From the NCBI GenBank assembly GCA_963377175.1, contig CAUJNA010003316.1:1812200-1876199 (forward strand): a DNA stretch of 64,000 nucleotides. The letters run 5' to 3'. The number at the start of each line of letters is the position of its first letter. Position 1 is the stretch's first letter. The stretch is from Effrenium voratum (taxonomy: Eukaryota > Sar > Dinophyceae > Suessiales > Symbiodiniaceae). Below are positions 32,571 to 43,736 of this stretch, in pieces. The notes beneath the pieces are model-generated. The model searched no databases. It had not been told where the DNA came from and saw only the letters and a program-made list of their open reading frames with translations. A program made the translations under genes and the position numbers.

Positions 32571-33762
32571 TTTCTTAGTGTTTTTTCCTCCTTTTTCTTT
32601 TTCGGGGTCGCTCCGTTTCTCATTCCCCGCATCGACACGCCGGCACGCCGCTTCGGTCCGAGGCATCGCTGCAGCTGACGCCATTGGAGCTCACCGTGGG
32701 CCTCTTCCTCAGCTCGAGGGGATTTTCTTTTAGCGTGAATGGGCTCTCCGTGGATCCCATCAAAGAAATGGCCCAAAGCCTTTGGCGGATGTGTGGTCGG
32801 CTGAACCAGGACCCCCTCCCCCAGTCAGCTTGAAACTCTTTCCGTGGGGGGATTCCCCCTGCGATAAAAGAAGTTGTCACTTGAGTTGAAGGGGATGCCC
32901 TGGCCAGAACTTGGCTGCTGCAACGGCCCCCCTTCAAAAAGTTGGAAAAACTGGTGGGTTGAGCGGAAAACAACCTGAAAAAACCCTGATTTCAACCAAG
33001 CAGATTTCAAGCCTAAAGATCCAAAGGCACTCAAGGCCTGGGCTCTCCGATCCCCGATCCGCGGAAACTGGGCCCGTCTTCAGATCCGCTAGACGTGTGA
33101 CTCACTTTTAGTGGGCCAAAAGGGAAAAACGACCACTACACGACGAAAAGGCTAGAAAGCTAAGGAACCGGATGGCGGGGAGCCACCGAGTAAAAGTGAA
33201 TGAGCTTCGGACACAGTTTCCCTAGGCCCCTGGCCCGAGTTGTTGGGAAGCTCTTCAGATCTCTTTGGCTCATGTGCAGCGCTTCTAGTTACCACAAGAG
33301 TGGGCAACCAAACAAAACCATGAAACAAAAACAACAAAAAGAGCAGAGATCAGAAACCCTGGCTACCTGCTGCCCAAAAAGGGGGAAAACTAAAAGCTAA
33401 GGTCGGCTTTGGGAAACTGAGTCTGATCATTTCCTGCCAAATGTGTCTCTCACTCGCTGCTTCTTTAGTGTGAAGTGAACATTTGAACAGGATCCCACAA
33501 AGTTTGATCTGGAATTCCAAGAGACACCAGTCCCGATCGAACATTTATTGACGGGATGTGTCAAACAAGGGAATCCCACATTCCAAACAATCTGTGATCC
33601 CTGGACTCCACTAACACAAGGTAAATAACCTGGCACAAGGAATATCCAAGTTGATGTTGACCCCAGATTGCCACCTTCTCATAGGTCCAGGGAGCTGCTC
33701 AAAATGGCGACCGCTTGACTGGGCATTTCGAGAGAAACTTCCAGGAAGCCAACCATTTGGCT
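32571..33762. other. Unassigned eukaryotic-type sequence
   Basis: One plus-strand open stretch at about 32,606-32,832 (contains LQLTPLELTVGLFLSSRGFS, ends at TGA) has reasonable protein composition but no recognisable family. At 32,930-33,035 there is a weak family D-like reading ('ttcaaaaagttgg', 'aagcctaaagatcc'). Confidence 0.35.
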
Positions 33763-33854
33763 GTGGCTCAAAAAACTGGTACCAAAATAGCACCTTCGCA
33801 AATGGAACCAAACACAAAAACCTGCGTAACCCTAGGTCTTTACTTTTGAGCCAC
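33763..33854 (+). mobile_element. Short inverted-repeat element, family E copy 4 (diverged)
   Basis: Runs from GTGGCTCAAAAAAC to CTTTTGAGCCAC, ~92 bp. The core is diverged ('caaacacaaaaacctgcg'). Confidence 0.5.
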
Positions 33855-34084
33855 ACCCATTTTAGGAGACTCCCATTTTAAGAAACGCCCATGCCGCACC
33901 TGCCCAAAGAACCTAGAACTAAACGGCTAACTGTTTGGACCTTTGCTAAACGCGGACCAACGAAAACTTGCTGGTGCTGAGTAGGGAATGAGGGAATGAA
34001 CTTGGGGATTCCTTAGAGTGGAATCTACAGGTCACTCCCTCAGTCCCTGCTGAGCACCAGCAAGAACACACAACAGCTGAGAGC

Positions 34085-34202
34085 TAGGCTGGAATTAGGA
34101 CCCCAGCAAACAATTATATTTTTGCCTGCTTAGAGGAAAACAAAGGAACCCCAAAATTCCCCCCCAAAAAACAAAACGCAAAAGGGGAGCTAATTCTGGG
34201 GA
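34085..34202 (+). repeat. Dispersed repeat family H copy 2
   Basis: Matches 19,838-19,953 over its length. Confidence 0.6.
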
Positions 34203-36317
34203 AGAGAGAAGGCCGGTTATGAACAACTGAGATGCAAGCGAAGCGCATGGGTTTGCAGGAGCGCCAGCAGGTACTGATGATCTGTGATCTGCTGGGCCTC
34301 CGTCTCGAAAACCGAGGCGTCGACTCGTGTCCACCGGGGCAGCCTCGCGAGGCTCGTCTTTTTTTGAGGCCACCCCTCTCAGGATGGTTTGAATGGAAGC
34401 CAAGAGGCAAGCTACCATTTTTGGGGGTATCCCTATGTTAAGACACTTTTCGAAGATGGAATCGAGTCGTGGGGTACTATTCAAAGCCACGATCATGGGA
34501 CAGGCACGGGCTTGACTGGGCTTACTCCGTACCGCGGCCCAAACGTAGCACGCGTTCGGTGGCTCGTCTTTTTGTGGTTGGGAACCCGGTTTAAAGGATT
34601 CATCAACCCTTTGGCATAGGGTATGGTTGCTTACCAGCTGCACACACAACCACTGACCACACTTTGCCAGCAAGAGAAAAAATGGGAGAAAAGAGGTGCA
34701 AGTATTGAACCCAGCAAACCTTCACACCAGGGATTCTCGGGCTGACTCAGCCTTGAACCTAACCCTATCGGGCCCTATCGCCAGCGTTCTATGGAACTTG
34801 AACTCCAAATTCTTGTGGAGGGTAACAATGGACTACCACCCCCGAACCTCCAACCACCAATCCAAAGCACCAAGTAGAGGGAAGCTGACAAAGGTTGGCC
34901 AACCTACAGCGTGTTGACACAAAGCGTTTGCTTTTGACTGCGCAAAAAGGATGGTCCTTGGGAGGGACATGGGGACTCACTAAATCATCCAAAATCATAG
35001 GGGACTCACGAATGTGTCCTACGTTTTCGGGAAAACATATGCTTGACGAATTATCCTGGCGGTTGGTTCCTCGATCTTGTCAACCATTGCTCTTTTCAAA
35101 ACCAGGCAGGTGTCCCTGCTTTTGGGGTTGTCTAGCAGAAAGGACCTCTGAGTACGTGGGGAAGTTACCTCTAGAACTATAGGGAAATGCCCACAGTCAC
35201 CAGAGCGCTGTCGTTGCTGGCTTTGGTCATGAATGGGTGGCTCTTCTTTGCTTTGGAGTTGGTACCTTTGCGGTTTTAAAGGCAAAGCAAAAAGGAAAGC
35301 GTGAACCAATCATACACCCACATGGATGTGAACAAACATTGGAGTGTGCCAGTTGTCTCACCAGAAATTAAAGCCTGTCCCAGTGAAAACTCCGATTCCC
35401 TTCGGATCGCAAGGTGAATTCCGGCAAAGGCCTGCCTTTCCACGAGTATGACCTTGCAACCAAATCACCTAGAAATACAACGTGATCACCTGAAGCCATC
35501 ACTATAAGTAGACATGTGGCAACTAATCCTCTTGAAATACACACGTCATTCTATCCTGGGCTCATGTGTGCGTGTGTGCGTGCTTTAGGGGCAACGAAAA
35601 AAGAACTCAAATGACATGCGAATATTCGCGTCTATTCTACGCACCGTTGCTATCCGTTGCTGTTCAATGGGATATACAACCACTACACAGACACTATATA
35701 AGAACGTAGCTGTATTTGGAGAAATAGATCGCCCTGATACACGGAATGAAACCAATCCAAACCAGCAGTGCTTCTTATTTCTACCCAAACTAGTGGTAGA
35801 TCCCATTCGACCGCCGGGTTGGTGGCGGTTTAGTCGGAGCCATCTGAGAATCCAACGGCATCTCCGGTTCGTGAGGCGGCAGGACGTAGCAAACATTCCT
35901 GGGGCCGCTGTGCGGACCCCAAAACGTGCCCCAAATGTGAGGTGCCCCGGCAAGAAAACCCAAAACCAAATACCTACCCCACCTGGAACCCAAAAAGGGG
36001 GCGCATGGGGGCGCCCTAAGGCACATACAGCGTATATATCGAGGTTATCATATATACAAGAGGGGTGAAAATGAATCCTCCACGGATGTCCAGCCTTAGG
36101 CCTTGTGAGGTATCGCGGGGTGTGGGGTGTGTTTTGGGGGGGGGAGGTTTTACCATGAGCTTTCTGGAACGCTTGGTTTGGGGCCCGGTTTGGGTGCTCC
36201 AGTTTCCCACGTTTCAAGTCCTGGTCCAAGCCACTAGACGATAGATAGACCGATAAGAGAGTTATATGGATAGGTAGATATATAGCTAAATATCTAGGGG
36301 GAGGGAGATATATAAGG
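34203..36317. other. Unassigned eukaryotic-type sequence
   Basis: At about 34,205-34,330 the minus strand has a 32-codon protein-like reading (VFETEAQQITDHQYLLALLQ) ending at TAA, unrecognised. At 35,585-36,388 both strands are open over several hundred bases, but codon composition is not convincing. No gene is called. Confidence 0.35.
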
Positions 36318-37390
36318 ATTACACCAGCATAGACCCCAGATGGCGTAAAACAGGTCAACACAAGCACTTCCAACAGCAGCACCTGCACCTGGACCCCAAA
36401 CTGTGCATGGCCCCTGGCACCCGGCCGTCAATCTCGCAAACATGGGCAGCAGCAGCGCCCCAAAGCAACCCCTGCGCCAGCACTCCAATTTGCTGGCGCC
36501 CGGCCGATTACCCCCAACAGCACCACAAACTCAAACTGCGTGCCCTTCCCCGAAGCAGCCGGCCGTCAACCTCACAAACATGCGCTCGCACCATCACCAG
36601 CACCTCAAACAGCATCACTTCAAACAACATCTCAGAGCAGCACCTGCGCCCCAAACTGCACTGGCACCCAGCCGTCGGTCTCACCAAAATGCGCCCCCGC
36701 CGGCACCACCATCTCAAACATCACCTGCACCAGCACAAACTGCATGCTGCCTGGCACCCGGTCGTCAGTCTTGCCAATCACTCCCCACTCCCCCTCTTTA
36801 CCAGACGTTAGTACAAAAGATAAATAGATAGATGGGTAGATAAGAGGGAGAGAGAGAGAGAGAGTGATAGATACAGAGGTCGACGTGTAAATAAAAGAAA
36901 GAGAGAAAGACTAGAAAGTAACAAAGAAAGAACTGACGAATGAATGAAGGAAGAAATAAAGAAAGGAAGGAAGAAGGAAAGGCATACACAAAGAAAGGTC
37001 CAGGAAGGAAAGAATTACACCAGCGTAGACCCCAGATAGCGAAACACGTGCCAACGATTGCACGCCAGCACCTCTAACACTCTAACAGCACTGACCAACA
37101 CCCCAAACAATAGCACCTGCAGCACCCCAAACTGCATGCCCCCTGGCACCCTACCACCAATCTTGCAAAAGCGCCCCCACTGTCACCTGCATACCGCTTT
37201 TCTATCTCGCAAAAATTCGCCCGCGCCGCCACCAGCGCCTCAAACAGCGCCCCAAGCAGCACTCAAAACAGCACCTGCACCTAGCACCCTGCCGGCAAAC
37301 TAAAACAATCTAAAAAATCCATCACAGCACCTCAAACAGCACCCCAAACAGCACCCACACCAGCACCCCAAACTGCAGATCTCGCAAATC
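36318..37390. repeat. C/A-rich degenerate tandem region with embedded purine tracts
   Basis: A unit containing 'ccccaaactgcatg' and 'ccctggcacccggccgtc' recurs several times. A larger block starting 'attacaccagcRtagacccc' occurs at 36,318 and 37,013. Between them (36,830-37,010) lie (GA)n and GGAAGAAA-type purine tracts. Confidence 0.65.
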
Positions 37391-37479
37391 ACTTTCCTTC
37401 CTTTGATAGAAGTTAGAACCCCTATAGCGTTCAACCATCCGGAAAAATAAATAGAGAAAGGACAGAAATAATGAAATCA

Positions 37480-37523
<44 letters not shown>

Positions 37524-37900
37524 AGGAACAAACAAATAACAAAAAAGAGGAAGGAAGGAAGGAAGGAAGGAAGGAAGGAAGGAAGGAAGGAAGGAAGGAA
37601 GGAAGGAAGGAAGGAAGGAAGGAAGGAAGGAAGGAAGGAAGCAAGGAAGCAAGGAAGGAAGGAAGGAAGGAAGGAAGGAAGGAAGCAAGGAAGCAAGGAA
37701 GCAAGGAAGCAAGGAAGCAAGGAAGCAAGGAAGAAAGACAAATAATGACGGGAGGAAGGAAGCAAGGAAGGAAGGAAGGAAGGAAGGAAGAAAAGAAGGA
37801 AGGAAGGAAGGAAGGAAGGAAGGAAGGGAAAGGAAGGAAGGGAAAGGAAGGGAAGGGAAAGGAATGAGAAACAAAGGAAAAGGATGAGCGGAATAAACAA
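37480..37900. repeat. (AAAG)n and (GGAA)n microsatellites
   Basis: AAAG tetramers at about 37,481-37,523, then long GGAA arrays with GCAA variants to about 37,870. The Phe/Leu/Pro/Ser frames on the minus strand are artefacts of the repeat. Confidence 0.9.
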
Positions 37901-40900
37901 ATACAGTAAATAGCAAAACACAGCTGAAGACAGACACCAAGAACAACAAATGTATGGAGAAGAAACCATGAAAAGAAGAAGAAAAAAAAGAAAACCCGAA
38001 AAAACAACAAGAAAAGAAAGAGAAGGATAACATTATTTGCTTTGTTAAAACTGCCGACCACCGGCTTTGCCGGCTCTACTGGTAGACGGAACACCTACGC
38101 CCCCATACCCGAATAAGGGTTAAAAGACCCTTCTGGGAAGGGGTTCCTGAAAAACCTAGTTGCCATTAGCTTTCAAGGAAGGTCAAAACCACATCTTGAT
38201 CGTCTTGGTGCCACTGGCCGCTTTGACCAAGTTTGGATACCCAAAGTGCGCCACGCAAAACCGCAATGGCAGCCCTGCGCAGAAGAGCAATCGCCACCCC
38301 TGACAGAGTCCACCAGCAACACGCCCCAAACGAAAAGTGGGTTCCGTGGGTGGAACTGGTAAAGATTGGCGGGTGAGCCGGCCTTGTAGGTGAGCAAAGG
38401 GACACGCCAAACAGGAAGCAAAAAAGCAAGCAACACAGCAAGCAAAAGCCTAGGCAAAAGAGAAAACAAAGAGAACAAATGAAAAAAGGGGCGCGCAAAG
38501 CCAGGCCAAGTCAAGCAAAGCCAGCCAGCAAGCATGCAAACTTCCCCCCCTCCCCTGGGGCGCAAGAAAGCTACGCTTGCCGGTGTTTCGGGGGGTGCAG
38601 TCATGTTCAAGGGTTACATGGCTCGCTCGGCACCAAAGATCCACCTATCTTCCATGTTTTCCTCTGCCCGCACGTTGTCTGCTAGGGCGGCAAAATTGAA
38701 AATGAGACCTCCACGTAGTGACGTCATTCTGCGCTCTTAAGCTCCGCAAGTTCCTCGGCATGACCTGGCACCCACATGTCTGCTGCCTTGTCTTCGTGCG
38801 GAAACTCGCCTTCTGGAATCTGCTTCCTTACAGGCCATGGAAATCACTTGGGTTATCCGATATTTTTTGGCCACCAACCACATGGGAATACGAGCAATGC
38901 ACCCTTTGCAGTATGTGAGTGAAGGGCAGCCTTAACATTCCTAAGCTCAAAATATGCATCTCAGAATAGAGCAAAGCTTCTGCAAAAAATGCGCCAGCCC
39001 TGTCCATCCGTCAGACCAGTTGTAGACCAATAGCCTCTGCCACGGAGGCAACAGGGGTGGGTTCTCCCACCCCCCGACTCCAGCCGTCTCTGCAAAGCAA
39101 AAACATGCAATTGTCCAACCGGATGCCTGTTTAACATGCGTGGTTCTCACACCCACACACACACGAACGCACGAACACACCAGCCGACCCAAACCAACCC
39201 AGCCCCAACACAACCAGCCAAACAACCAACAACCCCGGCCTGTGCGGTGGGATGACCTGCTGCACTCTGGCGTTGTGTTTCTTGTAGTTCTCAAGGCATA
39301 TCCGTCTGGTGTCAGTGGTGGGGTTCCTGAAGTCACCTCTGACTGGGGGTCTGGAAGAAGCAAACACTTACCGCACATTTGGCTTCCCGCCTGGCGAAAA
39401 CTGAGCGTGTGGGCTGTTTAGCATGCCGTAAGTAGTCAAAGGACACCAAAAACGCCTTTGCGCTATATTACTTGCAACCGACAAGTCCAGCATTCAAACA
39501 GTACGTCAAAAAGCCACCGTGCTTTCTTTCAACATGCACTACAAAAGGCTTGTTTGGTTGTTAGATTTGATGTTTCCAAATACTAGGCACCGAACATCCC
39601 GGAAACACGCGTGGGCCCGAAGCCCGCCATTCGTCCTCCCCTGTCCGCACCGCCATGCAGCGCACAGAATACCTTTATCATGCGCGTGGCGCACGCGCGT
39701 GCAGGCGGCTGCAACAGCCAGGCTCAAGGCGTCGCGCCGACACAACGGTAAACTAGAAGGAAGACATTGACCTTGGTGCCAGTTTCGACCCCATGACGTG
39801 CACAAGCAAATGCTACAAAGCAATGCATGGTTTATGGGGCGAGCACGGTTCGCCGTTGGTTCTTGCGAACTACCCGCCAGAACCACGCATAGGGTTCGCC
39901 GTTCCTTGGCAAGTCGTGCTTCATTGTTTTTTTCCGCTCCGACCCGCCCAATCAATGTAGAGGGTTCATCGGCGAAAGTAAAAAGCTACAGCTCGTGCGG
40001 CGTTTTCGCATCAACCCGCCCGATCCACACCAGAAGACCTCACTTCGGCGCAACACATGCAAGGCGCCCTGACACAAAGGCGAAGTGGAGCAGCCAAAGT
40101 CTGAAAACCAACGACCTCTTGCGCTGGAAAGTTTCGCAACCTGTTTGTTTGTGCGTGTGCGCGCGCGTGTGCGCTGTTGCCACGGTGTGTTGATGCAATC
40201 GCGCCTGGGGCTGCGAGCACGGGGGCATACCGCAATCGCATGATTTTACCCCCCGTCTCCCCCACCCCAACATCGAACACGCAAGGGACACCTCAATGAG
40301 CTGCTCACGAGGTCACCCTCCCTGCAGCCCCACGTGAACCCCCTTCTTTTCCTTTTTAGAGGAATCACGAACAGCGTTTGCCCCAGACAAAACTTGCCGG
40401 CAAACGACGGAGCAAAAGAAAAAGCAACAAAGTCAGCACTTGGTCTGGCAACGTCAGCAAAGTCACACCCCCAGGAGCGCATCGCCGTGCACTTGGACAT
40501 GGCTTTCTTGCTTTCCGGGCTGATCGTAAGGTCCGCTTCCTTGCAATCGGCTTTGGCGCAAGAGGGTCAGAATCTCCATTCAGGGGGAGGAAGGTGGCTT
40601 GGTGTAGGCTCCTCTTCAAATCAACAAGCGAAGGAAGTAAACGGGGACAGTTACCAAAAAATCACCCGCGCCGAAGCAAGGGCGTTTAAATTGGGGGCCT
40701 GAAAAAGCCTCACACTCTCCTTTCCGTTAGGTTCACCAACAGCGCCAAGCTTCCGCCATCCCAACGGAAGTCGCGTACTTAAGGACAGTAACAGCCAGTG
40801 GGCTACTGTCCATATTCTGTGAGAGCTCCACATAGCCTCGCGGCTTAGCTTGCTATTTGGTGTTATCGCTTTGGCTTCAGCTTTTCCCCCCAACGTGCGG

Positions 40901-41004
40901 CGAAGGGTTCCCGTTTATGAGTGAAGGTCTGGGATGGAGGCCCTGTTCGCGACGCCCGGGTCGCAACCTGTGTGCATCGTAGCAATCGTAGCGTTTGTAA
41001 CGGT
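37901..41004. other. Unassigned eukaryotic-type sequence
   Basis: No gene. A (CA)n-type tract lies at 39,150-39,180 and a short (GT/GC)n tract at 40,145-40,170. Sequence character is unchanged up to the microsatellite at 41,005. Confidence 0.4.
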
Positions 41005-41354
41005 GAGTCTGTGTGTGTGTGTGTGTGTGCGTGTGTGCGTGTGTGCGTGTGTGCGTGTGTGCGTGTGGGCGTGTGGGCGTGTGCGCGTGTGCGCGTGTGC
41101 GCGTGTGCGCGTGTGCGCGTGTGCGCGTGTGCGCGTGTGCGCGTGTGTGCGCGTGCGTGCGCGTGCGTGCGCGCGTGCGCGTGCGCGTGTGCACGTGCGC
41201 GTGCGCGTACGCGTGCGCGCGTGCGCGTGCGCGTGCGCGTGCGTGGCGTGCGCGTGCGCGTGCGCGCGTGCGCGCGTGCCAGCGCGTGCGCGCGTGCGCG
41301 CGTGCGCGCGTGCGCACGTGCGCGCGTGCGCGCGTGCGCGCGTGCGCGCGTGCG
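41005..41354. repeat. (GT)n-(GTGTGC)n-(GTGCGC)n microsatellite at the contig junction
   Basis: Almost perfectly alternating purine-pyrimidine sequence of about 340 bp, grading from GT to GTGTGC/GTGGGC to GTGCGC units. It ends exactly where bacterial coding sequence begins (GAATTC, 41,355-41,360). Confidence 0.95.
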
Positions 41355-42734
41355 GAATTCCACCGCTTGTATGCTGCCGATCAGGTCTTCCGCTGCATCC
41401 AGCTGTACCGGCTGCAGCCAGGGAGACTTGCCGACAATCTGGCCTGGATTGCGTCCCTTCTTTTCGAGAAGGACATCGCAGACCATTCCGCGACGCGACG
41501 CGTTGAAGGCTTTCTGCTGCCCGGATATCAGCGCCTGAAGATCGGCGAGCCGGGCAGATTTCACGTCTTCGGGCACCTGATTGTCCATCGTTGCTCCCGG
41601 TGTTCCAGGACGTTGGCTGTACTTGAACGAAAATGCAGAGCCGTACTCGACGCGGCGGATCAGATCCATTGTGTCTGCGAAGTCCTGATCCGTTTCGTCC
41701 GGGACACCGACGATGAAATCGCCCGAAAGTGCGATGTCCGGAGCGGCTTCGCGAATTCGGTCGATCAGCCGGAAATACTCGTCTCTGGTATGACGGCGGT
41801 TCATGGATTTCAGGATCTTGTCGGAGCCGGACTGTACGGGAAGATGCAGATAGGGCATCAGGCTTTTCAGATCCCGATGCGCCAGGATGAGATCATCATC
41901 CATGTCCCGTGGGTGGCTCGTGGTGTAGCGAAGCCGGTCCAGGCCGTCGATATCCGCAAGCCGGCGCAACAAACGACCAAGTCCCCAGATCGATCCGTCC
42001 TTTGCCTCACCGTGATAGGCGTTCACATTCTGGCCCAGCAAGGTGACCTCGCGCACGCCCGCTGCCGCCATGCGTTCGGCTTCAGCGACAATCTGCTCGA
42101 CGGACCGTGAAACTTCAGCGCCTCTGGTGTAGGGCACCACACAGAAGGTACAGAACTTGTCGCATCCCTCCTGCACCGTCAAAAAAGCCGCAGGCGGACG
42201 TTTCATGACCGGTCTTTCGGCGCGCGCCGACAGGTGATCGAACTTCGCATCGATATCGAATTCGGTTTCCACAACCTTGTTGCCGTTTCGCACCTTCGAC
42301 AGGAGACCGGGAAGCTGATGGTAGCTCTGCGGCCCGACCACCAGATCGACGATCGGAGCTCGCCGGGATATTTCCTCGCCTTCAGCCTGCGCCACGCATC
42401 CGGCGACACCGACCATCATGTCCTTGCCGTGCCGGGCGCGTTCCTGCTTCACTTTCCGGATCCGGCCCAGTTCCGAATAGACCTTTTCGGCAGCCTTTTC
42501 GCGGATGTGACACGTGTTGAGGATGACGAGGTCTGCGTCTTCCATGTCGTCCGTCGCCTCAAATCCTTCAGGCGCCAGCACGTCGGTCATCCGCTCACTG
42601 TCATAAACATTCATCTGACAGCCGTAGGTTCGCACAAACACCTTTCGTGTGTTCGTGCCCTTCACTGTCTGGTCGTGTGCGGGGGAAACGGCGGAAGGTG
42701 TCGTTTCTTGTTCTGCTTCCGGACGGCTTGTCAT
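41355..42734 (-). CDS. miaB: tRNA-2-methylthio-N6-dimethylallyladenosine synthase MiaB, 3'-truncated
   Basis: Radical-SAM methylthiotransferase that adds the 2-methylthio group to i6A37 of tRNAs reading UNN codons. The N-terminal MTTase domain shows its cluster cysteines in VRTYGCQMN (Cys39), LNTCHIREK and GVAGCVAQ. The radical-SAM core carries CxxxCxxC in [17 protein letters not shown]. The C-terminal TRAM domain begins ([17 protein letters not shown]) but is cut after ...QAVEF, about 460 residues in, so roughly the last 20-30 residues are missing. From there the frame runs on into the microsatellite as a meaningless Arg/Ala/His/Thr tail. ATG start at 42,734 with GAGGAG just upstream. It lies downstream of fur-plsC on the same strand, the usual Hyphomicrobiales order. 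Confidence 0.93.
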
Positions 42735-42872
42735 TCGCTCCTCGTGGCCTTGATCAGTCGGCCGACATGTCTTGATGGCAGGTGCCCGGACTTGCTCCGG
42801 TATAGCGGGCGATCGGAAAAATTCCGTTCGCTTCGTCCCTCAGACAGTCACTGCTGCGGACGGCACTCAAAA

Positions 42873-43736
42873 TCAGGCGCCAGCTTTAGCGGGTTTTTCG
42901 TCGTTTGAGAAGAACTCGCGGGGTCCGATTTCGCCAGAATCTGTACTCTCGACCGGTTTTTGCAGCAAAGAAGAGATCGTCATCGCGCGAACTTCATTTT
43001 CCAGGCGCTGTGTGAGTTCCTTGCGATCCGTCGTTTTGCCAACAAGAACCGGTTCTCCCCAGGACACGATAACATCCAGAGCACCTCGAGAGAATATTCC
43101 CCAAAGATGGCCGGGAAGTTCCATATCCCCGAACCAGGCTACGTGCGGCCGGTGTGCCCGGCCCATCGGAAGTCCGTAAAAGCCCTGGTAGGCAATCGAA
43201 AGAGGCTGGACCCAAACGTTGGTTTCGTCGTCTCCAATTGCTCGCGTGGCTGCGCCCAGCAAAGCGGAGCGGAAGGGAAGCACGCAATTGCCGTCGTTCG
43301 ACGTTCCCTCCGCGAACAGAACCATCGCGTCGCCTTCCGCCATGCGTTCGGCGATCACGTCCGCAACCTGGCCCGTCTCGCTCCGTCGCGTGCGATTGAC
43401 GAAAACGGTCTGTTGAAGTTTTGCGAGCAGACCGAAGATCGGCCAGCCGGACACTTCCGACTTGGCGATGAAGGAAAGGGGGATCAGGGAACCGACAACG
43501 GCAATATCAACCCACGAAGCGTGATTTGCCGTGATGAGCAGCGGACGGTCCGTCGAGGGAACACCGATCTGCCTGATCTTGATCCCGACCAGGCGCGTGG
43601 CGATCCGGTGCCAGATCTGGGGAAGCTTTTTCCGGGCGCGAAGCTTGAGCTTCAGCGATATCCACTGCAGCGGGATCAGGACCAGCGAGACGAGCGCCAG
43701 AACGAAAATTGTCCAGGCGGCCTTGACTTCAGCCAT
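42873..43736 (-). CDS. plsC: 1-acyl-sn-glycerol-3-phosphate acyltransferase (own start within the fused frame)
   Basis: Converts lysophosphatidate to phosphatidate at the inner membrane. It starts at ATG 43,736 preceded by AAAAGGTGAAAAGGTG, a strong ribosome-binding site, giving 287 residues, normal for the family. An N-terminal membrane anchor (AAWTIFVLALVSLVLIPLQW) is followed by the LPLAT motifs: NHASWVD (the H-x4-D catalytic motif), VFVNRTRR, FAEGTSNDG and VQPLSIAYQG. The C-terminal ~40 residues are hydrophilic and variable. It is probably translated from its own start whether or not the upstream fusion is real. Cotranscribed with fur and followed by miaB after 138 bases. Confidence 0.85.
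   Translation of the reverse strand: MAEVKAAWTIFVLALVSLVLIPLQWISLKLKLRARKKLPQIWHRIATRLVGIKIRQIGVPSTDRPLLITANHASWVDIAVVGSLIPLSFIAKSEVSGWPIFGLLAKLQQTVFVNRTRRSETGQVADVIAERMAEGDAMVLFAEGTSNDGNCVLPFRSALLGAATRAIGDDETNVWVQPLSIAYQGFYGLPMGRAHRPHVAWFGDMELPGHLWGIFSRGALDVIVSWGEPVLVGKTTDRKELTQRLENEVRAMTISSLLQKPVESTDSGEIGPREFFSNDEKPAKAGA

Noticed and set aside
35585..36388. 267-codon minus-strand frame
   Set aside because: The opposite strand is also open over much of it, the translation has no recognisable domain, and its 3' part runs into a repeat region.
37322..38094. Phe/Leu/Pro/Ser-rich membrane-like frames
   Set aside because: Products of GGAA/AAAG arrays.
40863..41354. 163-residue Arg/Ala/His/Thr-rich C-terminal extension of MiaB
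   Set aside because: It is translation of the microsatellite on the far side of the junction, not protein; MiaB proteins do not carry it.
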